Of a stretch of 64,000 nt of DNA, positions 38,701 through 44,960 are shown piece after piece. Under the pieces are notes generated by a model. That model saw only the letters and a program-made list of their open reading frames with translations, did not search any database and was not told where the DNA came from. Position 1 is the first letter of the stretch. Each line of letters opens with the position of its first letter. Origin of the DNA: Saturnia japonica (lineage: Eukaryota > Arthropoda > Insecta > Lepidoptera > Saturniidae); the NCBI GenBank assembly GCA_033032175.1, contig CM065304.1, forward strand, positions 9,920,001 through 9,984,000. The letters run 5' to 3'. Made by a program: the position numbers and the translations under genes.

Positions 38701-39802
38701 AAAAAATGTTAAATTGATCAAGTGATTATTAAAATTCTGATATGGCTTAATTTGATAAAAAGACTCATATTAAATCTTCTTTGATTCCTAAAACAATCCT
38801 TTTTCTAGAAACCGAAAATGGTTAAATACAGCTCCGGAACCAGTTCCGGAATTCCGGAATTAGGTTTCTAGTATCGGAACTCAGTTCCGAAAGTGAAAAC
38901 CCTCCAACATTATATGCCCTAATCCCATATGAATATTACGCCCTAGATGTTTTTTTATTTAAGTCCTTCTGTTTTCTCTAACGCAAATCAGAATTGAAGA
39001 ATTTATACTAAGTTTTATTTATTTCTTTTGCCTCCGACATTTTATTCTCGTCTCCCGTCTCTCTCCACCGACTTTACTTCCATCTATTCCCTAATTTCAT
39101 GCATCTCCGAAATTAATTTAATTCCTTATTCTAATACATTTCCATCCTATCTTATACTACTGCTAAATTTATTCAATTTCTTACATTGTTATTATTCACC
39201 AATATCTTTATAATTATCACACCAGTCATCATTATTAATTTCGTACATTACCTTAATTATACTTTACAATTACATAATAAATCAACAAATCATTTAATAA
39301 GGGAATTAATTCGCCCATTAATATTGATTCTAAGCAAACTATTTTGTCATTCCCTAATTTGGATCTTTTCCTTTTCCACCTTGCCCTCGTTCCCTTTATT
39401 TATTTATTTTTGCAGTAACTTTAGTAATTTCTTCCATGAAAACTAATAAGGCCAGTCTTGTATCAGTCCCGGCAATTAAAATCGGCAGATTCCTCATTCC
39501 GATTTTGCATCCCAGTCAGGACTCGAGGTCAAACCAAGACGAGCTAAAACGTGGACAATCTATGATAAAGTGGAAGATCGTATCGGTGATATCCGAATCG
39601 CTGGCACACGCAGGGCTGTCCTTGACCTTAAATCTGTGCAGGTATGCTGCGAATATCCCATGGCCCGTTAAAGCCTGCCCTAGATTATTTACTTACCTGC
39701 CATTCTGCGGTGCCACATTGCCGTCGTTGTAACAGGAGCTAGCGCTGACGTCCTTATCTAGGATCAGGCCACTCTCCATGCCAAGAGGAGCGATGCATTG
39801 AG
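2261..39802 (-). CDS. Ddr: Discoidin domain receptor (receptor tyrosine kinase), 12 coding exons, 5' end missing
   Basis: Joined exons in transcript order: 39802-39697, 27092-26861, 18313-18166, 16490-16195, 15279-15072, 11752-11300, 8761-8577, 7095-6973, 6466-6357, 4080-3829, 3366-3120, 2452-2261. Each junction has AG acceptor and GT donor and the phases agree throughout, giving about 850 residues (vertebrate DDR1/2 are about 855-913). Numbering from the first complete codon: discoidin domain 1-158, discoidin-like domain about 162-330, membrane helix about 369-393, juxtamembrane about 394-565, kinase about 566-845. The family binds collagen outside the cell and phosphorylates tyrosines inside. 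Catalytic HRD (698-700) and DFG (718-720) are present. The signal-peptide exon is not seen. Introns hold many transposons. Family assignment is firm; catalytic activity and ligand are not shown by sequence. Confidence 0.95.
3120..3366 (-). CDS. Ddr: Ddr exon: activation loop and C-lobe
   Basis: Acceptor attacag ending at 3367; donor GAG|GTAAGC after 3120. Last base of Arg704 and residues 705-786. NCLIGKG, KISDFG (DFG 718-720), then activation-loop AYACDYYKV. Tyr726, Tyr730 and Tyr731 keep the YxxxYY pattern of DDR autophosphorylation sites. [10 protein letters not shown] is the substrate-side segment. [10 protein letters not shown] has Ala764 where the DxWxxG glycine is usual. Confidence 0.95.
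3829..4080 (-). CDS. Ddr: Ddr exon: helix C to catalytic loop
   Basis: Acceptor attcag ending at 4081; donor GCCAG|GTAAGT after 3829. It gives the last base of Arg620 and residues 621-703. [20 protein letters not shown] is helix C, with Asp626 where kinases normally have the salt-bridge Glu. [14 protein letters not shown] is the hinge region, and [11 protein letters not shown] holds the catalytic HRD with Asp700. The 114-codon open frame on the other strand here is a shadow. Confidence 0.95.
4224..5498 (-). mobile_element. Mariner transposon with near-complete but stop-broken transposase
   Basis: Terminal inverted repeats of about 27 bases, starting ggtctttacctatgaaattg at the left and repeated in reverse before 5498, next to TA. 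The transposase on the minus strand (5352-4300) keeps one frame throughout but has in-frame stops at 5097-5095 and 4764-4762. Visible parts: N-terminal helix-turn-helix region ([26 protein letters not shown]), [10 protein letters not shown] (first Asp), [11 protein letters not shown] (second Asp), [10 protein letters not shown] (third Asp, D34D spacing class). It lies in the Ddr intron between 4081 and 6356, in the same orientation as Ddr. Not functional as read. Confidence 0.92.
4300..5352 (-). pseudogene. Mariner transposase, two in-frame stop codons
   Basis: Encodes a DD34D transposase that would cut and paste the element at TA sites. About 350 codons are in one frame, so decay is by point changes, not indels. 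First stop separates the DNA-binding half from the linker (after DNDEL); second stop falls just before the VTVWWSSAG strand. All three catalytic Asp codons remain. The SPD motif reads SLD. Confidence 0.88.
6357..6466 (-). CDS. Ddr: Ddr exon: kinase N-lobe with catalytic lysine
   Basis: Acceptor ttag ending at 6467; donor GAGAG|GTATAT after 6357. Residues 584-619 and AG of Arg620. VYVAEADG continues the glycine loop. LVAVKFL carries the ATP-anchoring Lys609. The exon has no start codon and no long open frame, so it is easily missed; phase match on both sides (0 and 2) supports it. Confidence 0.92.
6973..7095 (-). CDS. Ddr: Ddr exon: kinase start, glycine-rich loop
   Basis: Acceptor tttgcag ending at 7096; donor ACG|GTAACA after 6973. 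Residues 543-583. [20 protein letters not shown] aligns with the DDR segment FPR..L.FKEKLGEGQFGE. The ATP-binding loop reads AEGAFG (577-582), so the first glycine of GxGxxG is alanine. The run before this exon is intron read-through, not protein. Confidence 0.9.
7264..7435 (+). repeat. Short LINE-tail repeat
   Basis: Starts ctagattctgcccgcgactt and ends tttcatccagatccgttaag with caaacatacaaactttcac. Same style as the block duplicated at 15400-15790. Confidence 0.5.
7645..7765 (-). repeat. tRNA-derived SINE, partial reverse copy
   Basis: Only the promoter part remains: on the minus strand cattagcctagcggtcgtaa then ggttcgatttccaggtctag. Its 5' part is better kept than in the other copies. Confidence 0.65.
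8264..8345 (+). repeat. Start of a dispersed repeat
   Basis: Begins ctagctgtgcccgcggctgc and stops matching after about 40 bases. Confidence 0.4.
8577..8761 (-). CDS. Ddr: Ddr exon: juxtamembrane region
   Basis: Acceptor acatcag ending at 8762; donor AGG|GTAAGT after 8577. It starts with AC, completing Asp481, and encodes 482-542. [15 protein letters not shown] matches the Tyr-Ala-Val-Pro site (NTYAVP in vertebrates) before the kinase. The rest is polar and poorly conserved, as usual here. Phase 0 at its 3' end agrees with the next exon. Confidence 0.88.
9013..9231. repeat. Short foldback element
   Basis: aggcgaagttcgtaaattgt and aaaagcagtctctggaatta at the left pair, with few changes, with atagttccagagactacttc and catatttacgaattttacct at the right. 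Stem about 48 bases, loop about 120. Confidence 0.65.
9315..9580 (+). repeat. tRNA-derived SINE
   Basis: A box-A-like tagcattgtggtcc and a box-B ggttcgattcc about 45 bases apart give an internal RNA polymerase III promoter. A shared body follows (aagtgttattgggtttttct, atgaaattctcagtagcagc, aacccttt). Reverse copies at 61560-61800 and 7645-7765. No cloverleaf, so not a tRNA gene. Confidence 0.75.
10245..10600 (+). repeat. Family C-related repeat, diverged
   Basis: Contains ctgactgacatatcaacgca, cagcccaaactattagtagt and aattcaacccctaagatagt in the same order as family C. In the intron between the 8577 and 11300 exons. Confidence 0.6.
11300..11752 (-). CDS. Ddr: Ddr exon: extracellular stalk, transmembrane helix, inner juxtamembrane
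   Basis: Acceptor attacag ending at 11753; donor TCGG|GTAAGT after 11300. Residues 331-480. A short polar Lys/Thr-rich stalk (331-367) leads to a hydrophobic helix of about 25 residues (369-393, [19 protein letters not shown]...). A basic HRHRHRK stop-transfer run follows. Inside, [10 protein letters not shown] matches the YQEP tyrosine site of vertebrate DDR juxtamembrane regions. No LLLSNPAY-like Shc docking motif was seen. The largest Ddr exon here. Confidence 0.93.
11797..12313. mobile_element. Nonautonomous terminal-inverted-repeat element
   Basis: Left end cttcccacatgatgctacgc then aagtcttcgata (to 11830); right end (12280-12313) is its reverse complement with a few changes. About 515 bases. 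Inside are tcgtcga repeats near the left end and a 79-codon minus-strand open frame (12251-12012). Target duplication not clear. It lies in a Ddr intron. Confidence 0.6.
12566..13015. mobile_element. MITE with TAA duplication and a run of 19 G
   Basis: Perfect ends: gggggcgttcaagtattacg at the left and its reverse complement before 13015. TAA at 12563-12565 and 13016-13018. A 3-base TWA duplication and G-rich ends fit the PIF/Harbinger group. Contains acgttacg palindromes and a G tract at 12601-12619. Confidence 0.8.
12601..12619. repeat. Poly-G tract (19)
   Basis: Uninterrupted G run inside the TAA-flanked MITE; can form a quadruplex in principle. Confidence 0.9.
13430..13660 (+). mobile_element. 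RTE-type retroelement 3' fragment
   Basis: Reads about [19 protein letters not shown] on the plus strand, as at the C-terminus of lepidopteran endonuclease-reverse transcriptase elements, then a stop. Only the tail remains. Confidence 0.45.
13801..15051 (-). mobile_element. Mariner transposon, TA-flanked, frameshifted
   Basis: Inverted ends ggtcggggaaaaagtttctt and its near-exact reverse complement before 15051, with TA at 13799-13800 and 15052-15053. The minus-strand transposase is in several frames: 14879-14511 (N-terminal domain, [28 protein letters not shown]), 14530-14348 (WVPHDLTE), 14355-14158 ([20 protein letters not shown]), 14195-13968 ([23 protein letters not shown]). The region of the first catalytic Asp is damaged. 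It lies in a Ddr intron, its right end only 19 bases from the donor of the 15072-15279 exon. Confidence 0.93.
13968..14879 (-). pseudogene. Mariner transposase remnant (different subfamily from the 4.3 kb copy)
   Basis: A DD34D-type transposase broken by at least three frameshifts; order of fragments is as expected for one original gene. Sequence differs clearly from the other mariner here, and so do the terminal repeats. No single frame covers more than about 120 codons. Confidence 0.88.
15072..15279 (-). CDS. Ddr: Ddr exon: discoidin-like domain, second part
   Basis: Acceptor ttaacag ending at 15280; donor TCTG|GTAAGT after 15072. Residues 261-329 plus one base of Asp330. It reads VFSEAIITF, then [19 protein letters not shown], then [11 protein letters not shown]. 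It matches the end of the DDR discoidin-like domain (LHHRM and FSEI.F.SD in vertebrates). A mariner element begins 19 bases beyond the exon edge in the intron. Confidence 0.92.
15400..15790 (+). repeat. LINE-tail repeat with internal direct duplication
   Basis: Two direct copies about 175 bases apart share aacactggttaa, gggataaaaagtaccctat, gtgccaaatttcat and gttcatccgtttttgcgtga. Lies in the intron between the 15072 and 16195 exons. Confidence 0.65.
16195..16490 (-). CDS. Ddr: Ddr exon: discoidin-like domain, first part
   Basis: Acceptor tttaacag ending at 16491; donor CGG|GTAAGC after 16195. It supplies the end of codon 162 and residues 163-260. It reads [10 protein letters not shown], then [20 protein letters not shown], then [20 protein letters not shown]. 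These are hallmarks of the second globular domain of DDR ectodomains, which packs against the discoidin domain and helps set receptor orientation. The Met near the start is internal and is not a translation start. Confidence 0.95.
18166..18313 (-). CDS. Ddr: Ddr exon: end of discoidin domain
   Basis: Acceptor attgcag ending at 18314; donor G|GTATGT after 18166. It encodes residues 113-161 plus one base of codon 162. The motif [14 protein letters not shown] and the closing CMRVELYGC (150-158) are typical of DDR discoidin domains. Cys150 should pair with Cys46 and Cys158 with Cys2, as in vertebrate DDRs. It is too short and too AT-rich to be found by ORF length; it was recognised by its translation and splice sites. 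Confidence 0.95.
18973..19370 (+). repeat. Direct repeat, period about 235 bases
   Basis: The block tgttactaatatattaaat, aatactgcgaatcc, attggcattgtcactcaacg, agtgacagcaattgat at 18980-19130 recurs with changes at 19215-19370. No open frame. Confidence 0.6.
20850..21360 (+). repeat. Dispersed LINE-tail-like repeat (family A)
   Basis: Begins ctagctgtgcccgcggcttt, later has tatgtagtacattaat, and ends ggagattacccggcacaaac then cagacagaca. Close copies at 47335-47720, 52990-53330 (left part) and 57950-58470. It sits in the intron between exons 2 and 3 of the YqaJ pseudogene. No open frame; probably the 3' end of a non-LTR element. Confidence 0.75.
23093..23282. mobile_element. 190-base LTR-like insertion in the YqaJ pseudogene
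   Basis: The pseudogene frame ...GNENV resumes as PKNTSTECV exactly across this block, and AATGT flanks it on both sides (23088-23092, 23283-23287), so it is an insertion with a 5-base target duplication. Inside are short repeats of agcgacatct, a TATA-like tatataagaa, and a C-rich downstream part. Near the edges tgtag and ctaca are inverted. This suggests a short solo LTR of a Gypsy-type element, but the TG...CA ends do not fall exactly on the duplication edges. Confidence 0.55.
23681..23725. repeat. TA microsatellite
   Basis: About 22 uninterrupted AT/TA units, directly before the MITE at 23726. Confidence 0.95.
23726..24096. mobile_element. MITE with long inverted repeats inside a TA microsatellite
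   Basis: Left cagcgttatcatttattata and right end (its reverse complement with changes) at 24096. Inversion continues inward: acttttgttctacgactttt at 23790 pairs with the reversed aaagtcgtagaacaaatgtt at 24015. The middle is GC-rich (ggcacggggcgcggcgtgcg). Flanked by TATA on both sides, so TA-target type. Confidence 0.72.
24780..24900. other. GC-rich hairpin-like island
   Basis: cgtagagcggggccggcagc at the left can pair in part with gccccgccctttacg at the right, around ggcgaggcgcgcggggcgct. The composition is far above the surrounding AT-rich DNA and resembles the core of the MITE at 23726-24096. Confidence 0.45.
25150..25340 (+). repeat. Dispersed repeat (family D)
   Basis: Blocks: aagtgagcaattcttg, ggaaacggctccaacgattt, atttagataatgttttacat, and caccgagtgtagctcggtcg. 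A reverse copy lies at 28680-28870 and a short plus copy at 42055-42150. Confidence 0.7.
26238..26760 (+). repeat. Dispersed repeat (family B)
   Basis: Starts ctagctgtacccctcggttt and runs through taccgcgccgccaacgcgac, aagtaacttttgttcg-like and ttattgtggcttatgctatt to the cattacgccagcacatgcgg block. Copies at 44318-44960 (+, full length), 33246-33780 (-) and 56690-57010 (-). Confidence 0.72.
26861..27092 (-). CDS. Ddr: Ddr exon: core of discoidin domain
   Basis: Acceptor ttaacag ending at 27093; donor GAA|GTGAGT after 26861. It gives the last base of Arg35 and residues 36-112. GGAWCP (42-47), the WLEIDL strand, and GTQGR (73-77) are diagnostic of the DDR discoidin fold. Arg77 and Glu85 match collagen-contacting Arg105 and Glu113 of human DDR2. 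A longer open frame here in another register is only a shadow. The exon is isolated between introns of 8.5 kb and 12.6 kb and is flanked by inverted repeat copies. Confidence 0.95.
28140..28620 (+). repeat. Dispersed repeat (family E), single-unit copy
   Basis: Starts cgccaagtcgagcgcgagga, then ttgtagaaggctgaattctg, tcatgatcatcaaaatagaa and one copy of the gccgccatagtaaaaattat unit. Matches 50656-51100, where that unit is repeated in tandem. Confidence 0.65.
28680..28870 (-). repeat. Family D repeat, reverse copy
   Basis: Reads on the plus strand as cgaccgagctacactcggtg through to caagaattgctcacttaata, the reverse complement of the 25150 copy. The two flank the Ddr exon at 26861-27092. Confidence 0.7.
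29699..29741. repeat. TA microsatellite, one interruption
   Basis: TA units with one tta interruption, at the tail of a dispersed repeat starting near 29510. Confidence 0.9.
29909..31700 (-). pseudogene. Degenerate non-LTR gag remnant with zinc knuckles and A-tail
   Basis: Minus-strand pieces in order: [13 protein letters not shown] near 31670, a middle part at 31264-31019 ([39 protein letters not shown]), then zinc-knuckle-like CFKCLG and CFRCAQLG...[11 protein letters not shown] at 30800-30620, and a Lys/Ala-rich tail ending in a run of A (T run 29910-29926 on plus). Resembles gag of R1-clade elements. Stops and frameshifts throughout, and an AT-rich block about 30130-30560 interrupts it. 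No reverse transcriptase follows. Confidence 0.6.
32683..33025 (+). repeat. Dispersed repeat (family C)
   Basis: Nearly the same as 60140-60485: ggagggtgtgttctttgtat, gacgtaggcatccgataaga, ttccttggtccagtctactt, gtgatttgcttcgaagttga. The start seen in the other copies (actgacggatcaacgcacag) is missing. A related diverged copy lies at about 10250-10470. Confidence 0.7.
33246..33780 (-). repeat. Family B repeat, reverse copy
   Basis: On the minus strand it carries the same blocks as 26238-26760, and it includes the tail gttccagagattagcgtgtt with a ttatattatattagtat end. It is inverted relative to the 26.2 kb copy. Confidence 0.7.
34649..35262 (-). pseudogene. Broken copy of an insect repeat-family gene of unknown function
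   Basis: From right to left: [20 protein letters not shown], a [22 protein letters not shown], a one-base frameshift, then [20 protein letters not shown] and 120 further codons with [20 protein letters not shown] and [14 protein letters not shown], ending in a Cys/Asp-rich tail. I recognise this conserved W-Y-x-MP-SSV-K-L-x-HG motif from multicopy, probably transposon-borne insect genes, but know no function. One stop and one frameshift mean this copy is dead. Confidence 0.5.
35480..36880. other. AT-rich intron sequence, nothing recognised
   Basis: Simple and AT-rich sequence inside the long Ddr intron (27093-39696). A 79-codon minus-strand frame at 36734-36495 has no motif. Repeated ttccggaatt near 36740 reappears at 38840-38900. 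Confidence 0.5.
36890..38520 (+). pseudogene. Possible hAT-type transposase remnant, split by a Jockey fragment
   Basis: Left part (36930-37215) reads [20 protein letters not shown] with one stop and then [20 protein letters not shown]. Right part (38134-38376) reads [20 protein letters not shown] and [20 protein letters not shown]. Both look protein-coding and resemble the middle of hAT transposases only loosely. Between them lies the minus-strand Jockey fragment. No DDE residues or terminal repeats could be confirmed. Confidence 0.3.
37310..38131 (-). mobile_element. Jockey-clade non-LTR fragment (end of reverse transcriptase and 3' tail)
   Basis: Minus-strand frames at 38131-37895 ([20 protein letters not shown]) and 38073-37648 ([71 protein letters not shown]). 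These are the post-catalytic thumb region of Jockey/CR1-like reverse transcriptases. One frameshift between them. The tail near 37310-37400 (gatgtggtctatgatggacc) is the usual 3' end. 5' parts are missing. Confidence 0.75.
39420..39683 (-). mobile_element. R1-clade non-LTR C-terminal fragment
   Basis: Minus strand: [20 protein letters not shown], then [20 protein letters not shown], one TGA, then [15 protein letters not shown] and FMEEI. This is the cysteine/histidine-rich C-terminus of R1-type elements. It begins 12 bases beyond the donor of the Ddr exon 39697-39802 and has the same orientation. Confidence 0.7.
39697..39802 (-). CDS. Ddr: Ddr exon: start of discoidin (F5/8C) domain
   Basis: Acceptor acatag at 39808-39803 and donor AG|GTAAGT at 39696. 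It enters with two bases of a split codon and leaves with AG of an Arg codon completed in the next exon. It encodes residues 1-34, starting [11 protein letters not shown], the insect form of the CxxPLGM start of DDR discoidin domains. Cys2 should pair with Cys158. The loop SSCYNDGN (21-28) replaces the vertebrate loop that carries collagen-contacting Trp52 and Thr56. Twelve bases past the donor the intron becomes an R1-type retroelement fragment. Confidence 0.9.
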
Positions 39803-40059
39803 CTATGTAAAAAAACATTGCATTAATTAATTGAAGGAATGTGTTTATTTTTACATTACTATTGGTTTTGTAAAGGCGTCTGCTATAAATTGAAAATATT
39901 TCAATTCTTTCATCGTTTATAGCTTTTCAAAATGTTGTGCGCATACCCGCAAATATTTCTGTGTTAATTCAACTAGTTCAAAATAGGTAACACGCGAGTT
40001 GTTTCATTTCGGAAATAACGGGAAAGAACTCCCGGGCTAATTATAAAAAAGACAATAGT

Positions 40060-40146
40060 GTAACTAATAAATACAAATAAAATATTTATTTTTCCCACGA
40101 TATTTTTAATACAAATAAAATATTTATTTTTCCCACAATATTTTTA
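40060..40146. repeat. Tandem duplication, about 38 bases
   Basis: acaaataaaatatttatttt and tcccacgatatttttaat occur twice in a row, the second copy with one base changed. Confidence 0.8.
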
Positions 40147-42301
40147 TTTTAGTGCGAATTATGTGAAATTACAAAGACCTATTTAGCGTCGAGCAAAAAT
40201 CGATGCTATAACAGATTTATACGTTATAAATTTTAATATTTCATAACGTTTACACCTACAATCTAAGTTTTATTTGGTTGATTCTGTGCATAATAATTGA
40301 TTTTAATACTAATGCAATCGATGGGATAAGAGCTTTAAACGTCATTTAAACTGCATATTTCAATATTAATTAAACTTGCAAATGACGAGATTAAACAATC
40401 GACGACGCTTAAAGAACTCAGCCCCCATGATTGCGCAGTTTTGAATGTTGAAACTTCACTTTGCAGTTGGTTTAGTTTGATCATTGATATAGGGCACAAT
40501 AGTGGTTTGATTGCAGTTAAAATTCAAGTAGGTCATACTTATCATTCCATAAGAACATTTGGTTAAATTTTTGTTTCATAGCGATGTGTAAATTAAAGAG
40601 GATTTTATTCATGGGATTCGTAAAATACATAGTGAAATATAGTGTAATATTTGATTTTGGAATATTACTGCGATCTGAATACTACATTATTAAAACGGTA
40701 TCTACACTGTATTACATATTTTTAGGTATACATGAAATCCAAATTTAGTGTGCACAGTGCGCAGAGGTTTCAAGTATGTACTGTAAATAAAAATCTCTTA
40801 ATAAATCTATATATTGTCACGCTAAAGATATAGTATGTTTGAACGCGCTAATCTTTGGACCTACTACTCAGATTTGAAACAAAGCATATTTTTATTGAGG
40901 AAATTTGTAAAACTTCACACTACGACCCAAAGGAGCGGTACAGTTAACTATTAACATCACGCAATCAGACAAGCTGTAGGCAGCAAGTGCGGGAATTGAG
41001 AACAAGATGAACTACGCGGATGCATTGCTGATAGTGCAGTGGAGAGTTGGTTGACAAATTAATTTCACATGGTTAAAACCATGGGGCACGCGGCTAGTCA
41101 TAGATATAGTAATAAACCAATTATAATGTTGCATTTAGGACGGTTTTGGTTGAAATAAAGTAGAAGCATATTGTGAGCTATTTTGCAAGTCAGCTCTGGA
41201 AGATAGCTATTGTCCTACTCTAGTCACTGGTTTCGTGTACAACTCTGCATTTAAGTGAACCAATGAGCTGAACTTTTATCGACAGCTTATGCATGAGCTA
41301 AGAGCTAGGTGTTAACATACATATCCAAATATCGGTATTTACCACTTTAGATGATAAGTTACTGTAATGTACAGTAATTAATGATTTATTTTAAAATGGC
41401 TGGTATCCGCATTTTTAGAAATGTATTCTGTCGCCCATCTCCCTAGCTTCATCCAACGGCTCTGCTGGAACCGTCTGCTTAGTGCTTTGCTACCGTGCTC
41501 CCACGTGCGGTTTTATGGAGCTACGTCATTTCGGACGTTCGGTGAAGTGCTACCTCACAACGCAATTTACGGTGGTTTTAGTTTTGTATTTTATAACTAT
41601 TGTAATATAAATATAACCTCAGGTGTAGTAAAGGAGAAACAGCATAACGTCTCTATACTTTTATTCCTTCTACCAAACTGCTCTTGGCTCGATTCAACAA
41701 TGCTTTAATTATCATTCTAGCTTATCAAAACAATGCACATGTGGCGTGCCGAAACAACTTCCGCAACAATATAATTCAAACCGGATACACAGATTTATAC
41801 CGGAAGTCATTTTATATTTAGTAAGTTTTGTATGAAGTCAACACTGATTGCTTGATTGATAGTGTCCTACCATTTGAGGCTGCCACACACACATACATAC
41901 CGTTCACTCCGTAAATACAAATACTTCACAATTTTACGCAGTTTTAATTGAAATTAATTTCGTTTTTTCAGTATAAATAATTAGTCAATATTAAGAATAA
42001 TATATTAATTCAATATCAAAATTTTAAATACTATTTAATTTAGACCCCGAGCTCCTACTTATCTTATTATATTAAGTGAGCAATTCTTATATATATGTAA
42101 ATGGTTTCTCGGAAACGGCTCCAACAATTTCGATGACACGTCTATCAACACGGTGTTCAACCACTCTACCACTGCGCCATTACAGCTTGTTTGTTAATAT
42201 ATAGCTTAAAATGAATCATTAATATTTACTCAGTACACATATAAATAACCTTGTGATAAAATATAACATTAATTTTAAAAAGTTGGGTTTATTTACACAA
42301 C

Positions 42302-42541
42302 TCACCTAGAAACATTTTTACCATGATGTGAGTTAAGAAGTACTTCAACACATTTAGCATAGTTTGTAAAATACAAATTTGAGGAGTCATGCATGCATAT
42401 AATATATTCTCTTGACAATTTAAAACCTTGGATTAAAAATAGTAAGCTGAGAGAGAAGATAAATATTCTGTTAAATGGCTTGATGGTACTTAAATCCCAC
42501 CAATTATTACTACAAATATCATCGGAAGCCCTGCAGTCACA
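42302..42541 (-). other. Unassigned exon-like block
   Basis: An open minus-strand frame with acceptor gactgcag near 42532 and donor TCTAG|GTGAGT at about 42306. It encodes ASDDICSNNWWDLSTIKPFN, a hydrophobic stretch RIFIFSLSLLFLIQGF, and a Cys-containing tail. Its phase-2 end does not fit the Ddr exon at 39802, which needs phase 1. It may belong to another gene, an alternative exon, or be chance. Confidence 0.25.
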
Positions 42542-43389
42542 TTTCAAATTATTTTAATAGGAAACCTATTCTACATTGGAAAACGTCGAAGCGACCGAAA
42601 CTTTTTAGGGAAGAACAAGAGAGTGGAAAAGAAGAAAATCTTAAAACTGACATAAGCTGATCATTGTAATGATAATTATGATGACAGAACTGCAAGAATT
42701 TTGATGGATTGTAATTCAATACCTTTTGTTATTTTATAAGGAGCATATCACAATTTCAACATTTATATTAATACTTGATATTCCCCTCGATTTCGCCCTT
42801 GTTAAATTTAATCGAATAACTCTCCGCGCGTCATCGCTAACATATTCGTGTAACTTATCGTTATTCTCACTTCCCGTACTTGCCTACAACTTGCTAGTTT
42901 GCTTGACGTTCGTGGTTGCTATTCCGCTCCTTAGTGTCGTCAATAAATAGGCTACAAAAGACAAAAAATATTGTTCAAATCTGACATCTGAATAAACATA
43001 CTGAAAAAAGAAAACAATCTTGAACGATTAATATTAGTACAGATAAATATTATTGTTACATCGTTAGCCGTGCGTTTACCGAGGTAAAAGTTGCCAGTTG
43101 GTACACGCAAGTTACTTGCAGAGTGTTACCCTGTCCTAACGATGTGGTATGTTCAAAGCTTCGTCTCATCCCAACAATCAACAAAAGGGTTGCTTTCCCA
43201 TTGTTTAACTTAAAAAGAAAAGTATAATTATATTAATTTCCTGTGGTATAATAAAACATTGCATTTTTATATTTTTAAACTTGTTATGACGAAAGACGGA
43301 CTTATAATCTCCTGGTATACTTATAATGACTGAGTATTTTTAACTGACTTCAGAAAATGAAGGCTATCGGTTTCCCTAGTGTCCATATG

Positions 43390-43660
43390 GGGCCGGATTT
43401 GCGATTTATACAACAACAGTCTTTGCCCCAGGGTGAAGTACCGTTTCGCTCTCCTCAGCACACCGAGCTTTTTGGACGCCAGTTTGACTTTGTCTAGTGA
43501 CTACGGAACTGAACATTGCTTGAGATGTCGACACCCAAGGTACCAATACTCTTAGAGTAAAGGTGTATCTTGGAATTGTATGACCAGAGTTAATGAGGTT
43601 TTCTTAGCTATGAACGCGCAAAGTTGTGTTGAATTGGTGGGTATTTTCATGAGGTAATCT
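43390..43660 (-). mobile_element. Jockey-clade reverse-transcriptase scrap
   Basis: Minus strand reads KLGVLRRAKRYFTLGQRLLL then YKSQIRPH, matching the same region as the 37.7 kb fragment ([20 protein letters not shown]). Only this piece is legible. Confidence 0.6.
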
Positions 43661-44317
43661 GTGACTGTGAAAACTTAATATTTTGGAATAACTGTGTTTT
43701 TTTTTTAACTTAATTATAGTATGAATAATTGAAAGTTCATAATTTGTAAGTTGAAATTATTAATATTAATCTTGTTTTTCACATCCATTGGCGCTCCGAT
43801 CAATAATTAACATAGATCACTCAAGCAGTTCACGCACGCGATATGCAACCACGCTCTGTTATATGAAATAATGTTCTATTTCACTAAAAGTTTGGTTCTC
43901 TGTTACGATCGCCGCGATCGCCCAAGAACCATTTTATGAGTTCTGTAACTTTCATCGTACATTGCACATTTACAAGCGAATTAACTTGGGAATTATTTGA
44001 GTATCGTAATTCGACAATTCATATATCATTTGAGCAATGACGATTAAAAATGTCATCAAACTTGGTGTCATTATTGAGTTAAATCCGGATTCTGTGCATA
44101 CAAACAGACAATTTTTTTTTACTTCGGATAACCATATCGGGCGATACGGTTTTATAATATGTTGTGTTGTGACGTGTTTTCAGTTCGGGTGGAGGGATGT
44201 CACTGACGCGATTCCCACGTGTCTCTCACGAGTGCACTTCTACGCCTAGTGTTGGTAAAAAGGTGGAATACCTAAGCAGACTTTCAAGAAACTGAAATGA
44301 TTTCATATACTACCATA

Positions 44318-44960
44318 CTAGCTGTGCCCCGGTTTCACTCATGTTAATTTTATCCGGCAAACACCGCGCCGCCAACGCACCCATGTAGTCAATCATAATT
44401 AATCTTCCCGCAAGTACAATTTTAATTTTTCATAATATACTAAACTATGTGACCAAATAGCATAGTCTAAAGAGCAAAATTTAGCTTCGTAAAATTGTCT
44501 TTATGATGAAGTAACTTTTGTTTGTATCGATTAATATGCCATTTCTACAAATAGTACTTATAAATCACTTTTTAATTTTCAACAAATTTTTGTCACAAAT
44601 TTCCTTATTGTGGCTTATGTATAAGAGATAGGCATATGCTATCGCTAACTTTTTTTTAGATATACTAAGGACCAATATTACTGTAGAACATTTTATTTCC
44701 GTATCATTAACGATTACGCCAGCGCACGCGGTTAAAGCAGTTTGGGAAGGCCTCGAATTCCGAATTACGTAACAAAAATCAATATATATGGCTATCTGTG
44801 AGTTGTAAACTACTCTTAAATTGCCTATACTATTCCTTCGAGAGTCTGGCTATCACATACAAAAAGAACTTTTCGAATCCAACTGGTAGTTCCAGAGATT
44901 AACCCGTTTAAACAAACAAACAAAAAAAACTTTCCGCTTTATTATATTAGTATAGATCTT
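44318..44960 (+). repeat. Family B repeat, full-length copy
   Basis: Runs from ctagctgtgccccggtttca to gttccagagattaacccgtt, caaacaaacaaa and a ttatattagtatagat end. It gives the best view of the whole repeat, about 640 bases, without an open frame. Confidence 0.72.

Noticed and set aside
39028..39446. Two plus-strand frames rich in Leu, Ile, Phe
   Set aside because: AT-rich translation artefact on the opposite strand of R1-type and flanking DNA.
41421..41708. 95-codon plus-strand open frame
   Set aside because: No family, no splice or codon support; likely chance.
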